Source of the DNA: Vibrio echinoideorum
Lineage (GTDB): Bacteria > Pseudomonadota > Gammaproteobacteria > Enterobacterales > Vibrionaceae
Direction: 5' to 3'
Assembly (NCBI RefSeq): GCF_024347455.1
Contig: NZ_AP025483.1
Span: 2,480,001 to 2,544,000 of the forward strand
DNA length: 64,000 bases
Both the position numbers and the translations under genes were made by a program. Positions 37,763 to 46,200 of the stretch are shown piece after piece. The notes under the pieces were generated by a model. It had not been told where the DNA came from. It was given only the letters and a program-made list of their open reading frames with translations, and searched no databases. Positions within the stretch are counted from its first letter, which is position 1. The number at the start of each line of letters is the position of its first letter.

Positions 37763-39124
37763 CTATTTAGTAATAATTTCGGGACCCATCAATGTGGTTG
37801 GTAACCATGTTGATACCCAAGGTACGTAAGTTACGATAATCAAGAACAAGAACATCACGCCAACCCACGGCAACGCTGCTTTTACCACGTTCATCATCGA
37901 CATCTTCGCGACCCCGGCGGTCACAAACAAATTGAGCCCAACAGGCGGCGTTATCATCCCTATCTCCATGTTCACAACCATCATGATGCCTAGGTGAATG
38001 GGGTCGATGCCCAGTGCAATTGCAATTGGGAATACCAATGGCGCAACGATGATCAGCAAGCCTGATGGCTCCATGAACTGCCCACCAATCAAGAGTAGAA
38101 CGTTCACCACAATCAAGAAGGTGATCGGACCTAAGCCTGCAGAAAGCATAGACTCAGTGATCATCTGAGGAATGCGTTCCTCTGTCAGTACATGCTTAAG
38201 AATCAGAGCATTGGCAATGATAAACAGCAGCATGATCGTCAGCTTACCTGCATCATAGAGCGTGTCTTTGGTGTCTTTATGGAAGAAGGTTTGGAACACT
38301 TTAACCAAAGCAGGCGTTGTATTCTTCTTATCAGCGAAAGGCCCCATATCTTTATAGATAAAGTTGGCAATAAAGAACGCGTATACCGCTGCCACTGCCG
38401 CCGCTTCCGTCGGTGTAAAGATACCGCCGTAGATACCACCCAAAATAATGACAATCAGTAGCAGACCCCAACTTGCGTCTTTTGCTGCTGCGAACATCTC
38501 ACCCCAGCCCACAAAAGGCTGTGCAGGAATCTTCTTAATACGTGCTGCAATGTAGATAGCAATCATCAACATCACACCGGCCAACAGGCCAGGAATAACG
38601 CCACCGAGGAACATACGACCTACAGATACATCCGTCGCTGCAGCGTAAACAACCATAACAATTGACGGTGGAATCAAGATACCTAAAGTACCCGCATTAC
38701 AGATAACCCCTGCCGCGAATTCTTTTGTGTAGCCGTTTTTGATCATACCAGCGATAACAATACTACCGATTGCCACTACCGTTGCTGGAGACGATCCAGA
38801 TAACGCTGCGAACATCATACATGCCACAACCGACGCCATCGCTAAACCGCCGCGGAACCAGCCGACCATTGCGATAGCAAAACGGATAATACGTTTCGCC
38901 ACACCACCTGTGGACATGAAGCTAGAGGCCAAGATAAAGAAAGGAATCGCTAAGAGTGTGTAGTGGCCTGCAAATGCATTAAACAGCGTTTGTGCAACCG
39001 AAGCTAGTGACGCATCAGAGTGCATCAACAAGAATATGACGCTCGATAAACCAAGGGAAATCGCAATTGGTACACCGACCAACATGAAAGCAATTACCAT
39101 TAAAAATAGAAATAACATTGCCAT
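37763..39124 (-). CDS. dctM: TRAP transporter large permease DctM
   Basis: 453 residues, about twelve helices, the ion-coupled membrane subunit of a C4-dicarboxylate TRAP transporter. Family motifs include IPFFILASSFMSTGGVAKRI, ALSGSSPATVVAIGSIVIAGM and the C-terminal NMEIGMITPPVGLNLFV. It uses a sodium gradient and receives substrate from DctP. The start lies 2 bp after the dctQ stop, so the two permease genes are tightly coupled. Confidence 0.94.
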   Translation of the reverse strand: MAMLFLFLMVIAFMLVGVPIAISLGLSSVIFLLMHSDASLASVAQTLFNAFAGHYTLLAIPFFILASSFMSTGGVAKRIIRFAIAMVGWFRGGLAMASVVACMMFAALSGSSPATVVAIGSIVIAGMIKNGYTKEFAAGVICNAGTLGILIPPSIVMVVYAAATDVSVGRMFLGGVIPGLLAGVMLMIAIYIAARIKKIPAQPFVGWGEMFAAAKDASWGLLLIVIILGGIYGGIFTPTEAAAVAAVYAFFIANFIYKDMGPFADKKNTTPALVKVFQTFFHKDTKDTLYDAGKLTIMLLFIIANALILKHVLTEERIPQMITESMLSAGLGPITFLIVVNVLLLIGGQFMEPSGLLIIVAPLVFPIAIALGIDPIHLGIMMVVNMEIGMITPPVGLNLFVTAGVAKMSMMNVVKAALPWVGVMFLFLIIVTYVPWVSTWLPTTLMGPEIITK

Positions 39125-39126
39125 GA

Positions 39127-39882
39127 TTAGTCTTCCTTACCGTTAGATTTTGTACCCGACTCGTTCGCCTTGTTTTGCTTAGTCGAATTCAATACCGCTG
39201 TCGCGTCTTCATCAGAACCCGCTAACACATCAGCTTTCAATGCATCCAGTTCTTCTTCGGCTTCATGGCCTGCAATCATGCGGTCAAGCTTGCCCGTCGC
39301 CACTTGATAAGCGATTTGGATGAATCGGAACGTCAGCATTGCCATACCAATCGGCAGCGCCATATAAGGAATAAAACGTGGCAGTTTCTCGTATCGCTCG
39401 CCTTCATTCAGCCAGTCAGCAAGAAACTGAAGCATCTCGGGCATTGGAATATCATCGGTCTCGTACCAAGCGCGCTCAGTCGCGAACGGGTACCAGTAAT
39501 TCCAAGAACCTATAAGAAGTAAGATTGAAAAGGCCAGGCAGCTTGTAACGGCGATCAACGCATACACTTTACGTAGCTTTTCTGGGGCAAGGTTAATAAT
39601 GACATCAACGCCAATGTGGAAGTGTTTTTTAACGCCATAAGATGCGCCTACTAACACCATCCAAGCGAACATGAACACCGTCAGTTCTAGTGCCCACAAG
39701 ATATTGCCATTGAATGCGTATCGAAATACCACATTGGCAAAAGTAAGTAGCGTCATTGCGCCAAGGAAAAATGCGATTAATGACTCTTCAATCACATCCG
39801 TAACTCTTCCGACTTTGGAAAAAAGAGAGGTTTCCAGTGCTGATTCGCTAGAATTTGGTTGTTCCATTTGAGGATTATCCAT
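39127..39882 (-). CDS. dctQ: TRAP transporter small permease DctQ
   Basis: 251 residues with four main helices (AFFLGAMTLLTFANVVFRY, LELTVFMFAWMVLVGASYG, VYALIAVTSCLAFSILLLIGS and FIPYMALPIGMAMLTFRFIQ). Between the third and fourth lies a soluble insertion (WNYWYPFATERAWYETDD and after) and the protein ends in a long charged tail (about 205-251), both making it longer than the usual 160-200 residues. It is the partner of DctM. The gene is separated from dctP by a stable hairpin. Confidence 0.92.
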   Translation of the reverse strand: MDNPQMEQPNSSESALETSLFSKVGRVTDVIEESLIAFFLGAMTLLTFANVVFRYAFNGNILWALELTVFMFAWMVLVGASYGVKKHFHIGVDVIINLAPEKLRKVYALIAVTSCLAFSILLLIGSWNYWYPFATERAWYETDDIPMPEMLQFLADWLNEGERYEKLPRFIPYMALPIGMAMLTFRFIQIAYQVATGKLDRMIAGHEAEEELDALKADVLAGSDEDATAVLNSTKQNKANESGTKSNGKED

Positions 39883-39912
39883 AATTGACTCCGCTTATAG
39901 TTATTTTAATAA

Positions 39913-39937
39913 GGAGTGGCGAAATGCACGCCACTCC
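39913..39937 (-). terminator. Intercistronic hairpin between dctP and dctQ
   Basis: A 9-bp GC-rich stem, GGAGTGGCG (39913-39921) with CGCCACTCC (39929-39937), loop of 7. On the minus strand it is followed by TTATTAAAA. It probably reduces or stabilises transcripts so that the binding protein DctP is made in excess over the permease. Confidence 0.65.
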
Positions 39938-39947
39938 CTTAGCGGTG

Positions 39948-40943
39948 TTATTGGTTTGAAGCTAACGCTGCATCGATAAGGTCTGAACCGATGTCTTTTT
40001 CAAACTTCTTCCATACTGGTTGAAGTGCAGCTACCCATGCTTCACGCTGTTCAGGCGTAAGTGTACGAACCTCACCACCGGCTTCGATGATGTTATTTTT
40101 GTTCGCTAGGTTAACTTTTGAAGATTCTGCATTACGTGTTTCAGAGACTTCTTGAACGATAGTACTAAGCTGTGTACGTACATCTTCAGGTAGGTCTTTC
40201 CAGAAGTCGTTTGACGTTACTACGAGGTAATCAAGGATACCGTGGTTAGTTTCTGTCACGCCGTCTTGTACTTCAAAGAACTTCTTACCGTAGATGTTTG
40301 ACCATGTGTTCTCTTGGCCATCGATAACCTTGGTTTGTAGGCCACCGTATACTTCTTTGAAAGACATCTTCTGTGGGTTAGCACCCAGTTGTTCAAACTG
40401 AGCCACCAATACGTCTGATGCTTGAACACGGAATTTCAAACCTTCCGCATCTTCAGGGTTGATAAGAGGTTTGTTCGCCGACATCTGTTTCATGCCATTG
40501 TGCCAAAACGCTAGACCTTGTAAGCCACGACGTTTCATTGCATTCTTCAGTTTTTCGCCTGACTCTGAGTTTTGGAAACGGTCAACAGCTTCTACATCTT
40601 CAAATAGGAAAGGAAGGTCAAAAATGCGGTATTTCTTAGTGAACTTCTCAAATTTAGACAGCGATGGTGCTGCCATTTGAACATCACCATTTAACAGGGC
40701 TTCCAGTACCTTATTATCATCGTAAAGTGTTGAGTTCGGGAAAACTTGCATACAAGCTTTGCCGTTCATTTCCGTGTTTACTCGCTCTTCTAGTAAAGAA
40801 GCAGCAATGCCTTTAGGGTGCTTATCAGTATTGGTTACGTGACTGAACTTAATCACAATTTCACCAGGGTCACAGTTTGCAGCAGCATTAAAGCTTGTGA
40901 GCGCCAGAGCAGATACAGACAGCAGGGTAAGAGGCTTAAACAT
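39948..40943 (-). CDS. dctP: TRAP transporter substrate-binding protein DctP
   Basis: 331 residues with a signal peptide (MFKPLTLLSVSALALTSFNAAA). It is a DctP-family periplasmic receptor (IVIKFSHVTNTDKHPKGIAA near the mature start, GLKFRVQASDVLVAQFEQLGANP in the ligand lobe, with the carboxylate-binding arginine in KFRVQ). It captures C4-dicarboxylates for DctQM. A strong AAGGAG ribosome binding site precedes the ATG. A sigma-54 promoter lies about 60 bp upstream, matching control by the nearby DctBD pair. Confidence 0.94.
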   Translation of the reverse strand: MFKPLTLLSVSALALTSFNAAANCDPGEIVIKFSHVTNTDKHPKGIAASLLEERVNTEMNGKACMQVFPNSTLYDDNKVLEALLNGDVQMAAPSLSKFEKFTKKYRIFDLPFLFEDVEAVDRFQNSESGEKLKNAMKRRGLQGLAFWHNGMKQMSANKPLINPEDAEGLKFRVQASDVLVAQFEQLGANPQKMSFKEVYGGLQTKVIDGQENTWSNIYGKKFFEVQDGVTETNHGILDYLVVTSNDFWKDLPEDVRTQLSTIVQEVSETRNAESSKVNLANKNNIIEAGGEVRTLTPEQREAWVAALQPVWKKFEKDIGSDLIDAALASNQ

Positions 40944-41002
40944 TATTATTCTCCTTAGTAAACAAAGCAGCCCATCAATGGGAACTGCGTGCTTTCATTA
41001 AG

Positions 41003-41017
41003 GCAATTAGCGCGCCA
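41003..41017 (-). promoter_or_regulatory. Sigma-54 promoter of dctP
   Basis: On the minus strand TGGCGCG-CTAA-TTGC matches the sigma-54 consensus TGGCACG-N4-TTGC at all but one position, with the GG and GC pairs at correct distance. Transcription should start near 40992, giving a leader of about 50 nt before dctP. This is the expected target of DctD. Confidence 0.8.
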
Positions 41018-41101
41018 CATTGAAACAAAGCATTAACAAGCCTTTAACCGTAAGGCTTCATGAGATCTGCCTGTAGTAGTCGCCAACTCGCTGCAAAAAT
41101 T

Positions 41102-41147
41102 AATGGGTGGGAAGTGACACATAGAATATTTGTAAATGGGTGGGAGT
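41102..41147. promoter_or_regulatory. Direct repeats, candidate DctD binding sites
   Basis: AATGGGTGGGA occurs at 41102 and again at 41135, 33 bp apart, about three helical turns. They lie roughly 85-130 bp upstream of the sigma-54 -24 element, the usual place for enhancer binding sites. The binding specificity of this DctD is not known to me. Confidence 0.45.
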
Positions 41148-41299
41148 TGACCAACGTATTAGTAATGAATGAGGCCAAATGAGGTCTGACCAAAAGCGAG
41201 TTTGGCTATGATGCCTTGAAGTAATTTCAACCTATCCTGTAAAGTGCTGCACAACTTAGCCAGATTTACCACTTCACTACTTAACAAGAGTTGATACCA

Positions 41300-41707
41300 A
41301 TGAGTCAGATCTACCATCACCCAGTACAAATTTACTATGAAGATACCGATCACTCAGGTGTGGTTTATCACCCTAACTTTCTAAAGTACTTTGAGCGTGC
41401 GCGCGAGCATGTATTGGGTAGCGACAAACTGGCAACCTTGTGGAACGAGCATGGACTGGGGTTTGCGGTGTATAAAGCCAACATGACTTTTCAAGATGGA
41501 GTTGAGTTCGCTGAGATCTGCGACATCCGAACCTCTTTTGAACTCGATGGAAAATACAAAACGCTATGGCGACAAGAAGTGTGGCGCAAAGATGCAACTA
41601 AGCCTGCGGTGATTGGTGATATCGAAATGGTTTGCCTAGATAAAGACAAGCAACTGCAGCCAGTACCTGCCGAAGTATTAAAAGCGATGCTTGGCGAAAC
41701 GAGCTAA
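41300..41707 (+). CDS. Hot-dog acyl-CoA/ACP thioesterase (Orf6-like)
   Basis: 135 residues from the ATG at 41300. It is a 4-hydroxybenzoyl-CoA-thioesterase-type hot-dog protein with the active-site stretch YYEDTDHSGVVYHPNFLKYFERARE. The catalytic acid would be Asp17, the same residue and position that I recall for Orf6, the thioesterase near the PUFA genes of Photobacterium profundum. Such an enzyme can release the finished fatty acid from the synthase. It converges with pfaE, 20 bp between stops. YbgC of the tol-pal cluster has the same fold, so a general acyl-CoA thioesterase is the alternative; location argues for the Orf6 role. Confidence 0.82.
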   Translation: MSQIYHHPVQIYYEDTDHSGVVYHPNFLKYFERAREHVLGSDKLATLWNEHGLGFAVYKANMTFQDGVEFAEICDIRTSFELDGKYKTLWRQEVWRKDATKPAVIGDIEMVCLDKDKQLQPVPAEVLKAMLGETS

Positions 41708-41727
41708 CTTCACCTCACCAAACTAGC

Positions 41728-42576
41728 TTAAAAGAGATGAGACAACGAAAAAGTTCTCATCTCTATCTGCATGGGTAGCAAATTTCCACCAAGAGTCACG
41801 GCAAAACGGTACTGGTCATCTAATCGACCCAAGCAACATTGCCAATCTGTAGAAATATCGTCTTCTTGAGCAGGATCCAAATCCAACCCAATCCCGCTAT
41901 GTAGCCTGATTTCGCTATACAATCTAATTTCATCCTGCAAGTTTGGTTGAAAATCCGAAGAGTGAATTGGCAATGTTTGCTCCGTCAAATTAGAGAAATC
42001 AAACGAAAAGCTTCGCAACGATGTCGCTAGCCCCTTACCCGTCGCTTTGATGTACGACTCTTTCAATGCCCACAGATCGAAAAAACGCTCTCTCTGTTCT
42101 TCTTTGTTGAGTTCAAGTAAATCCGTAAGTTCTGCATCTGAAAAATAGTGCTTCATGATCGAGTCGATATTGGTCGAGCTTCTTACATGTTCGATATCTA
42201 CACCTAGTTGAAGTGGTTGCCCTTGGATTTGGCAAATAGCGATCAACAAATGCTCTTGGCTATGGCTTATATTGAAATTCAATCCCGTTTTAATTTGTTG
42301 TTCTGTAATTAGGCTTGGCTTACCTTTCTCGCCATATTCAAACCGCCACTCTTCTGGCCTCAAATCAGAGTAGCAAGACAACACCTTTCTTAGATAGTTA
42401 CGAACGTACAAAGCTTGCACCTGAGATGAGGGCATTCGATAGCGATCAACTTTGGCTATCTCATCCATCGTGAGTCTCTGTTTTAAGTACGACACGCTAT
42501 CGATATCATCATGTAAATCACTCAGAGAGCAAAGCCACAAATCCACAATCGGTATTCCCATATCTCTAGTACTCAT
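41728..42576 (-). CDS. pfaE: 4'-Phosphopantetheinyl transferase PfaE
   Basis: 282 residues, Sfp-type. Magnesium- and CoA-binding motifs are LGVDIEHVRS and FDLWALKESYIKATGKGL, with an NFNISHSQEHLLIAI stretch before them. It attaches the phosphopantetheine arm to the five acyl-carrier domains of PfaA and is essential for PUFA synthesis. It is divergent from pfaA across a 705-bp region. The C-terminal half holds an odd repeated stretch (IRLYSEIRLHSGIGLDLD), longer than usual for the family. The ATG at 42576 has a poor ribosome binding site; ATG at 42561 (MGIPIVDLWLC) is an alternative. Confidence 0.92.
   Translation of the reverse strand: MSTRDMGIPIVDLWLCSLSDLHDDIDSVSYLKQRLTMDEIAKVDRYRMPSSQVQALYVRNYLRKVLSCYSDLRPEEWRFEYGEKGKPSLITEQQIKTGLNFNISHSQEHLLIAICQIQGQPLQLGVDIEHVRSSTNIDSIMKHYFSDAELTDLLELNKEEQRERFFDLWALKESYIKATGKGLATSLRSFSFDFSNLTEQTLPIHSSDFQPNLQDEIRLYSEIRLHSGIGLDLDPAQEDDISTDWQCCLGRLDDQYRFAVTLGGNLLPMQIEMRTFSLSHLF
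41733..41764 (-). terminator. pfaE terminator inside its last codons
   Basis: AGAGATGAGA (41733-41742) pairs perfectly with TCTCATCTCT (41755-41764), loop of 12. On the minus strand the stem is followed by TTTTAA, which includes the stop codon. The hairpin therefore lies within the final eleven codons of pfaE. Confidence 0.6.
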
Positions 42577-42906
42577 TTATTAAAACCACTCTCATCAAGC
42601 TATCAAAAAAACATCAAAACGAACAAATTTAACTCACCTATGATTTGCTATAAACATAGAGAAATCGGGAAGGAAACATCCTTCATATGAGGGCTTGGAA
42701 TTTGATTTTAAAATAATAACAAATTAAAACATAGATCACACTCAGCCTTGTGAAACAGTCGTCTATTAAACCTTACTTACAAAAACCTGACATAGATCTC
42801 ATCAAGCCAAAAAATAGAGTATAAACACTAAAAAACAATTCATACCCATTAAATATCAATAAGTTAAATACAATAAAAATACAAAAATTAAAAACACACT
42901 CGATTC

Positions 42907-42923
42907 ATCTGGTCTGAACAGAT
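42907..42923. promoter_or_regulatory. FadR-like operator upstream of pfaA
   Basis: ATCTGGTCTGAACAGAT is a 17-bp palindrome (ATCTG/CAGAT arms) that fits the FadR consensus (CTGGTCnGA core) and, as I remember it, differs at only three positions from the E. coli fadBA operator. FadR is the acyl-CoA-responsive regulator of fatty acid breakdown and synthesis. It lies about 375 bp before the pfaA ATG. Confidence 0.6.
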
Positions 42924-43014
42924 CATAGTGGCCGCTGGGAGCATTGTATCAACTACTCACCTCGGGTAGCCTGCTCAACCATTAAACAAATTCACACGTT
43001 TTTTTTGCGGATAC

Positions 43015-43033
43015 CTGCTTTGCACAAAAGCAG
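43015..43033 (+). other. Leader hairpin upstream of the pfaA small ORFs
   Basis: CTGCTTT (43015-43021) pairs with AAAGCAG (43027-43033), loop GCACA. It is 20 bp before the first small ORF and has no T run, so it is more likely a leader structure than a terminator. Confidence 0.35.
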
Positions 43034-43052
43034 TACTTTGGATAGGATTTTA

Positions 43053-43094
43053 ATGGACATGACCCTCACATTCGAATGCCCTCTTCGCGCATGA
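43053..43094 (+). CDS. Possible 13-residue leader peptide
   Basis: ATG at 43053 with an AGGAT purine stretch 6-10 bases before; codes MDMTLTFECPLRA and ends TGA. Its stop overlaps the ATG of the next small frame (ATGA). It may be chance; the coupling to two following starts is what makes it notable. Confidence 0.2.
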   Translation: MDMTLTFECPLRA

Positions 43095-43282
43095 AACACG
43101 TTCTCAACTCCCGCAAGTCAATGTACTTCGCACACCCTATTTCAGTTAGGTGGCCTACTTTTGGCAACCTTGCTCTTCAGCTGCGTTTGCCCAAGTCTGT
43201 TTCAGATTTATTTTCGATCCATTTAGAAACGCAGCCTCAAAACACGACATCGCCCTCAGTGATTTCAAGTGGAGACTCATAA
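43091..43282 (+). CDS. Possible 63-residue upstream ORF coupled to pfaA
   Basis: ATG at 43091 (MKHVLNSRKSMYFAHPISVR) to TAA at 43280-43282, whose last base is the first base of the pfaA ATG (TAATG). It begins by a four-base overlap with a 13-codon frame. The peptide is basic at the start and polar later, with no recognised domain. It could be a translated leader that couples to pfaA, or untranslated leader that happens to be open. Confidence 0.25.
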   Translation: MKHVLNSRKSMYFAHPISVRWPTFGNLALQLRLPKSVSDLFSIHLETQPQNTTSPSVISSGDS

Positions 43283-46200
43283 TGAGCCAACCCGAAAAAA
43301 ATACACCGGAATCAGTCGACGACACTCGACTCAATAAACGCCTTAAAGATATGCCAGTTGCTATCGTTGGTATGGCAAGCATGTTTGCGAACTCCCGTTA
43401 CTTAAATAAGTTCTGGGATTTGATCAGTGAAAAGATCGATGCAATTACCGAAGTACCAGATACGCACTGGCGTCCAGAAGATTACTACGATGCAGATCGT
43501 ACTACGCCAGACAAGTCTTATTGTAAGCGCGGTGGTTTCATCCCTGAAGTGGACTTCAACCCAATGGAGTTCGGCCTTCCGCCAAATATCCTAGAACTGA
43601 CTGATACATCACAGCTGCTTTCTCTGATCGTTGCAAAAGAAGTGCTTGAAGATGCCAAGCTGCCTGAAGGCTACGATCGCGATAAGATCGGTATTACGCT
43701 CGGTGTTGGTGGTGGTCAAAAGATCGCTCAAAGCCTAAATGCTCGTCTGCAATACCCTGTTTTGAAAAAAGTCTTCAAGAGCAGTGGCATCAACGACGAA
43801 GACAGCGAAATGCTGATCAAAAAATTCCAAGACCAATACATCCACTGGGAAGAGAACTCCTTCCCTGGTTCGTTGGGTAACGTAATTTCAGGTCGTATCG
43901 CTAACCGCTTTGACCTTGGTGGCATCAACTGTGTGGTAGATGCTGCGTGTGCAGGTTCTCTAGCCGCAATGCGCATGGCTCTTAGTGAGCTGGTTGAAGG
44001 CCGCAGTGAAATGATGATCACAGGTGGTGTGTGTACTGATAACTCGCCAACTATGTACATGAGCTTCTCGAAAACACCAGCATTCACCACAAATGAAACG
44101 ATTCAACCTTTCGACATCGACTCAAAAGGAATGATGATTGGTGAAGGTATTGGCATGGTTGCTCTTAAGCGTCTTGAAGATGCTGAACGCGACGGCGACA
44201 GAATCTACTCAGTAATTAAAGGTGTGGGTTCTTCTTCGGACGGTAAGTTCAAGAGTATTTACGCGCCTCGCCCTGAAGGACAAGCAAAGGCACTAAAGCG
44301 TGCTTACGATGATGCAGGTTTCGCACCGCACACGCTTGGTCTTTTAGAAGCGCACGGCACAGGTACAGCTGCCGGTGATGTAGCTGAATTTGGTGGCCTA
44401 AACTCAGTATTCAGTGAGAACAATGAAGAGAAGCAACACATTGCGTTAGGCTCTGTGAAATCTCAAATTGGTCACACTAAATCAACCGCAGGTACAGCAG
44501 GTTTAATCAAAGCTGCATTGGCTTTACACCACAAAGTGCTGCCGCCAACGATCAACGTATCAGCTCCGAATCCTAAGTTGGATATCGAGAACTCACCGTT
44601 TTACCTAAACACACAAACGCGTCCTTGGATGAAACGTGTCGACGGTACACCGCGCCGTGCAGGTATCAGCTCATTTGGTTTTGGTGGCACTAACTTCCAC
44701 GTAGTAATGGAAGAATACACACCAGAACACGCTCGCGGTGACAAATACCGTCAACGCCAAGTACCTCAAACGCTATTGTTCAGTGCTGAATCTCGCCAAG
44801 CACTGGTCAGTGATCTAAAGCAGATTTCTACTCAAGCTACAGATGCTGCGTTCAAACTGGAAACGCTTGCTGAACAACATGCTCTACGCGAAGTTGACGC
44901 TAAGCATGCTCGTATTGGTTTAGTCGTGACTGACCAAGCAGACCTTCAAGCGCAACTGACTCAAGCGGTTTCTATGCTTGAAAGCCAAACCAAAACACAT
45001 TGGCAGATGCCAAACGGTACTAGCTACCGTGAATCGGCACTGATTGCTGAAAACGGTGCAGGTAAAGTGGCAGCGCTATTTGCAGGTCAAGGTTCGCAAT
45101 ACCTGAACATGGGCCGCGAGCTTGCTTGTCATTACCCTGAAATGCGCCAACAGCTTGCTCAAGCGGATCAAGTATTTGGTCAGCACAAGAAAACGGCTCT
45201 GTCGCAAATTCTGTTCCCAATTCCAACGTTCACACCAGAAGCAACCAAAGCTCAAGAAGCGGTGCTAACCAACACGGCCAATGCGCAAAGTGCGATTGGT
45301 ACGGTGTCTATGGGTCAGTTCGACATCATGACTCAAGCTGGCTTCAAAGCTGACATGGTCGCAGGTCATAGCTTTGGTGAACTAAGTGCACTATGTGCAT
45401 CGGGTGTTATCTCGCAAGACGATTACTACCAGCTAGCTTTCGCTCGTGGCGATGCAATGGCAGCAACACCTGAACAAGGCGACAGCGGTACTATGTTTGC
45501 GGTCATCTTAGACGCAGACAAGCTTCCAGCCGTTGAAAGCTGCATCAGCCAATTCGAAGGCGTGAGCATTGCCAACTACAACGCTCCGACTCAACTGGTT
45601 ATTGCAGGTCCAACTGCGACGGTTCAACAAGCAGCACAAGCGCTAACAGAACAAGGCTTCAAAGCGATTGCTCTGCCAGTGTCTGGTGCTTTCCACACAC
45701 CACTTGTTGCTCACGCTCAAAAACCATTTGCTTCTGCAATTGATAAAGCTTCATTCAGCGCTCCAACGCTGCCGCTTTACTCAAACGCAACGGGCAAACT
45801 GCACAGCAAAGACGCGAAAGCGATCAAGAAAGCATTCAAACAGCACATGCTGCAATCGGTTCGTTTCAGCGAGCAAATTGAAGCGATGTATGAAGCAGGC
45901 GCGCGTGTATTCGTTGAGTTCGGTCCGAAAAACATTCTTCAAAAGCTGGTTGAGAAAACATTGGCTGATAAGAACGAAGAGCTTTACGCAATCAGCATCA
46001 ACCCAAGCCCTAAAGGCGACAGTGACCAACAGCTTCGTTTGGCTGCGGTTCAACTGTGCGTGGCAGGTGTTTCATTAGACAACATTGACCCTTACCAAGC
46101 TGACATTGCTGAACCTGCAAAGGCATCACCAATGAACATCAAGCTGAATGCAACCAACTACATCAGCCCTGCTACTCGTAAGAAAATGGATCAATCACTG

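Larger units (their letters stand above)
40944..41299. other. dctP regulatory region and upstream of the thioesterase gene
   Basis: 356 bp without a gene. It holds the sigma-54 promoter of dctP (41003-41017), a directly repeated AATGGGTGGGA motif farther upstream (41102-41147) and, at its right end, whatever drives the plus-strand thioesterase gene. Confidence 0.65.
42577..43281. other. Divergent pfaE-pfaA control region
   Basis: 705 bp, very AT-rich for the first 330 bp, then a more mixed leader. It contains a FadR-operator-like palindrome (42907-42923), a CTGCTTT/AAAGCAG hairpin (43015-43033) and two small overlapping frames before pfaA. There is no PfaR-type regulator gene here, unlike Shewanella loci as I remember them. 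I could not fix the promoter boxes with confidence. Confidence 0.6.

Noticed and set aside
42577..43281. Search for a PfaR-type regulator gene next to pfaA
   Set aside because: No frame of sufficient size in this region; pfaE is the direct upstream neighbour.
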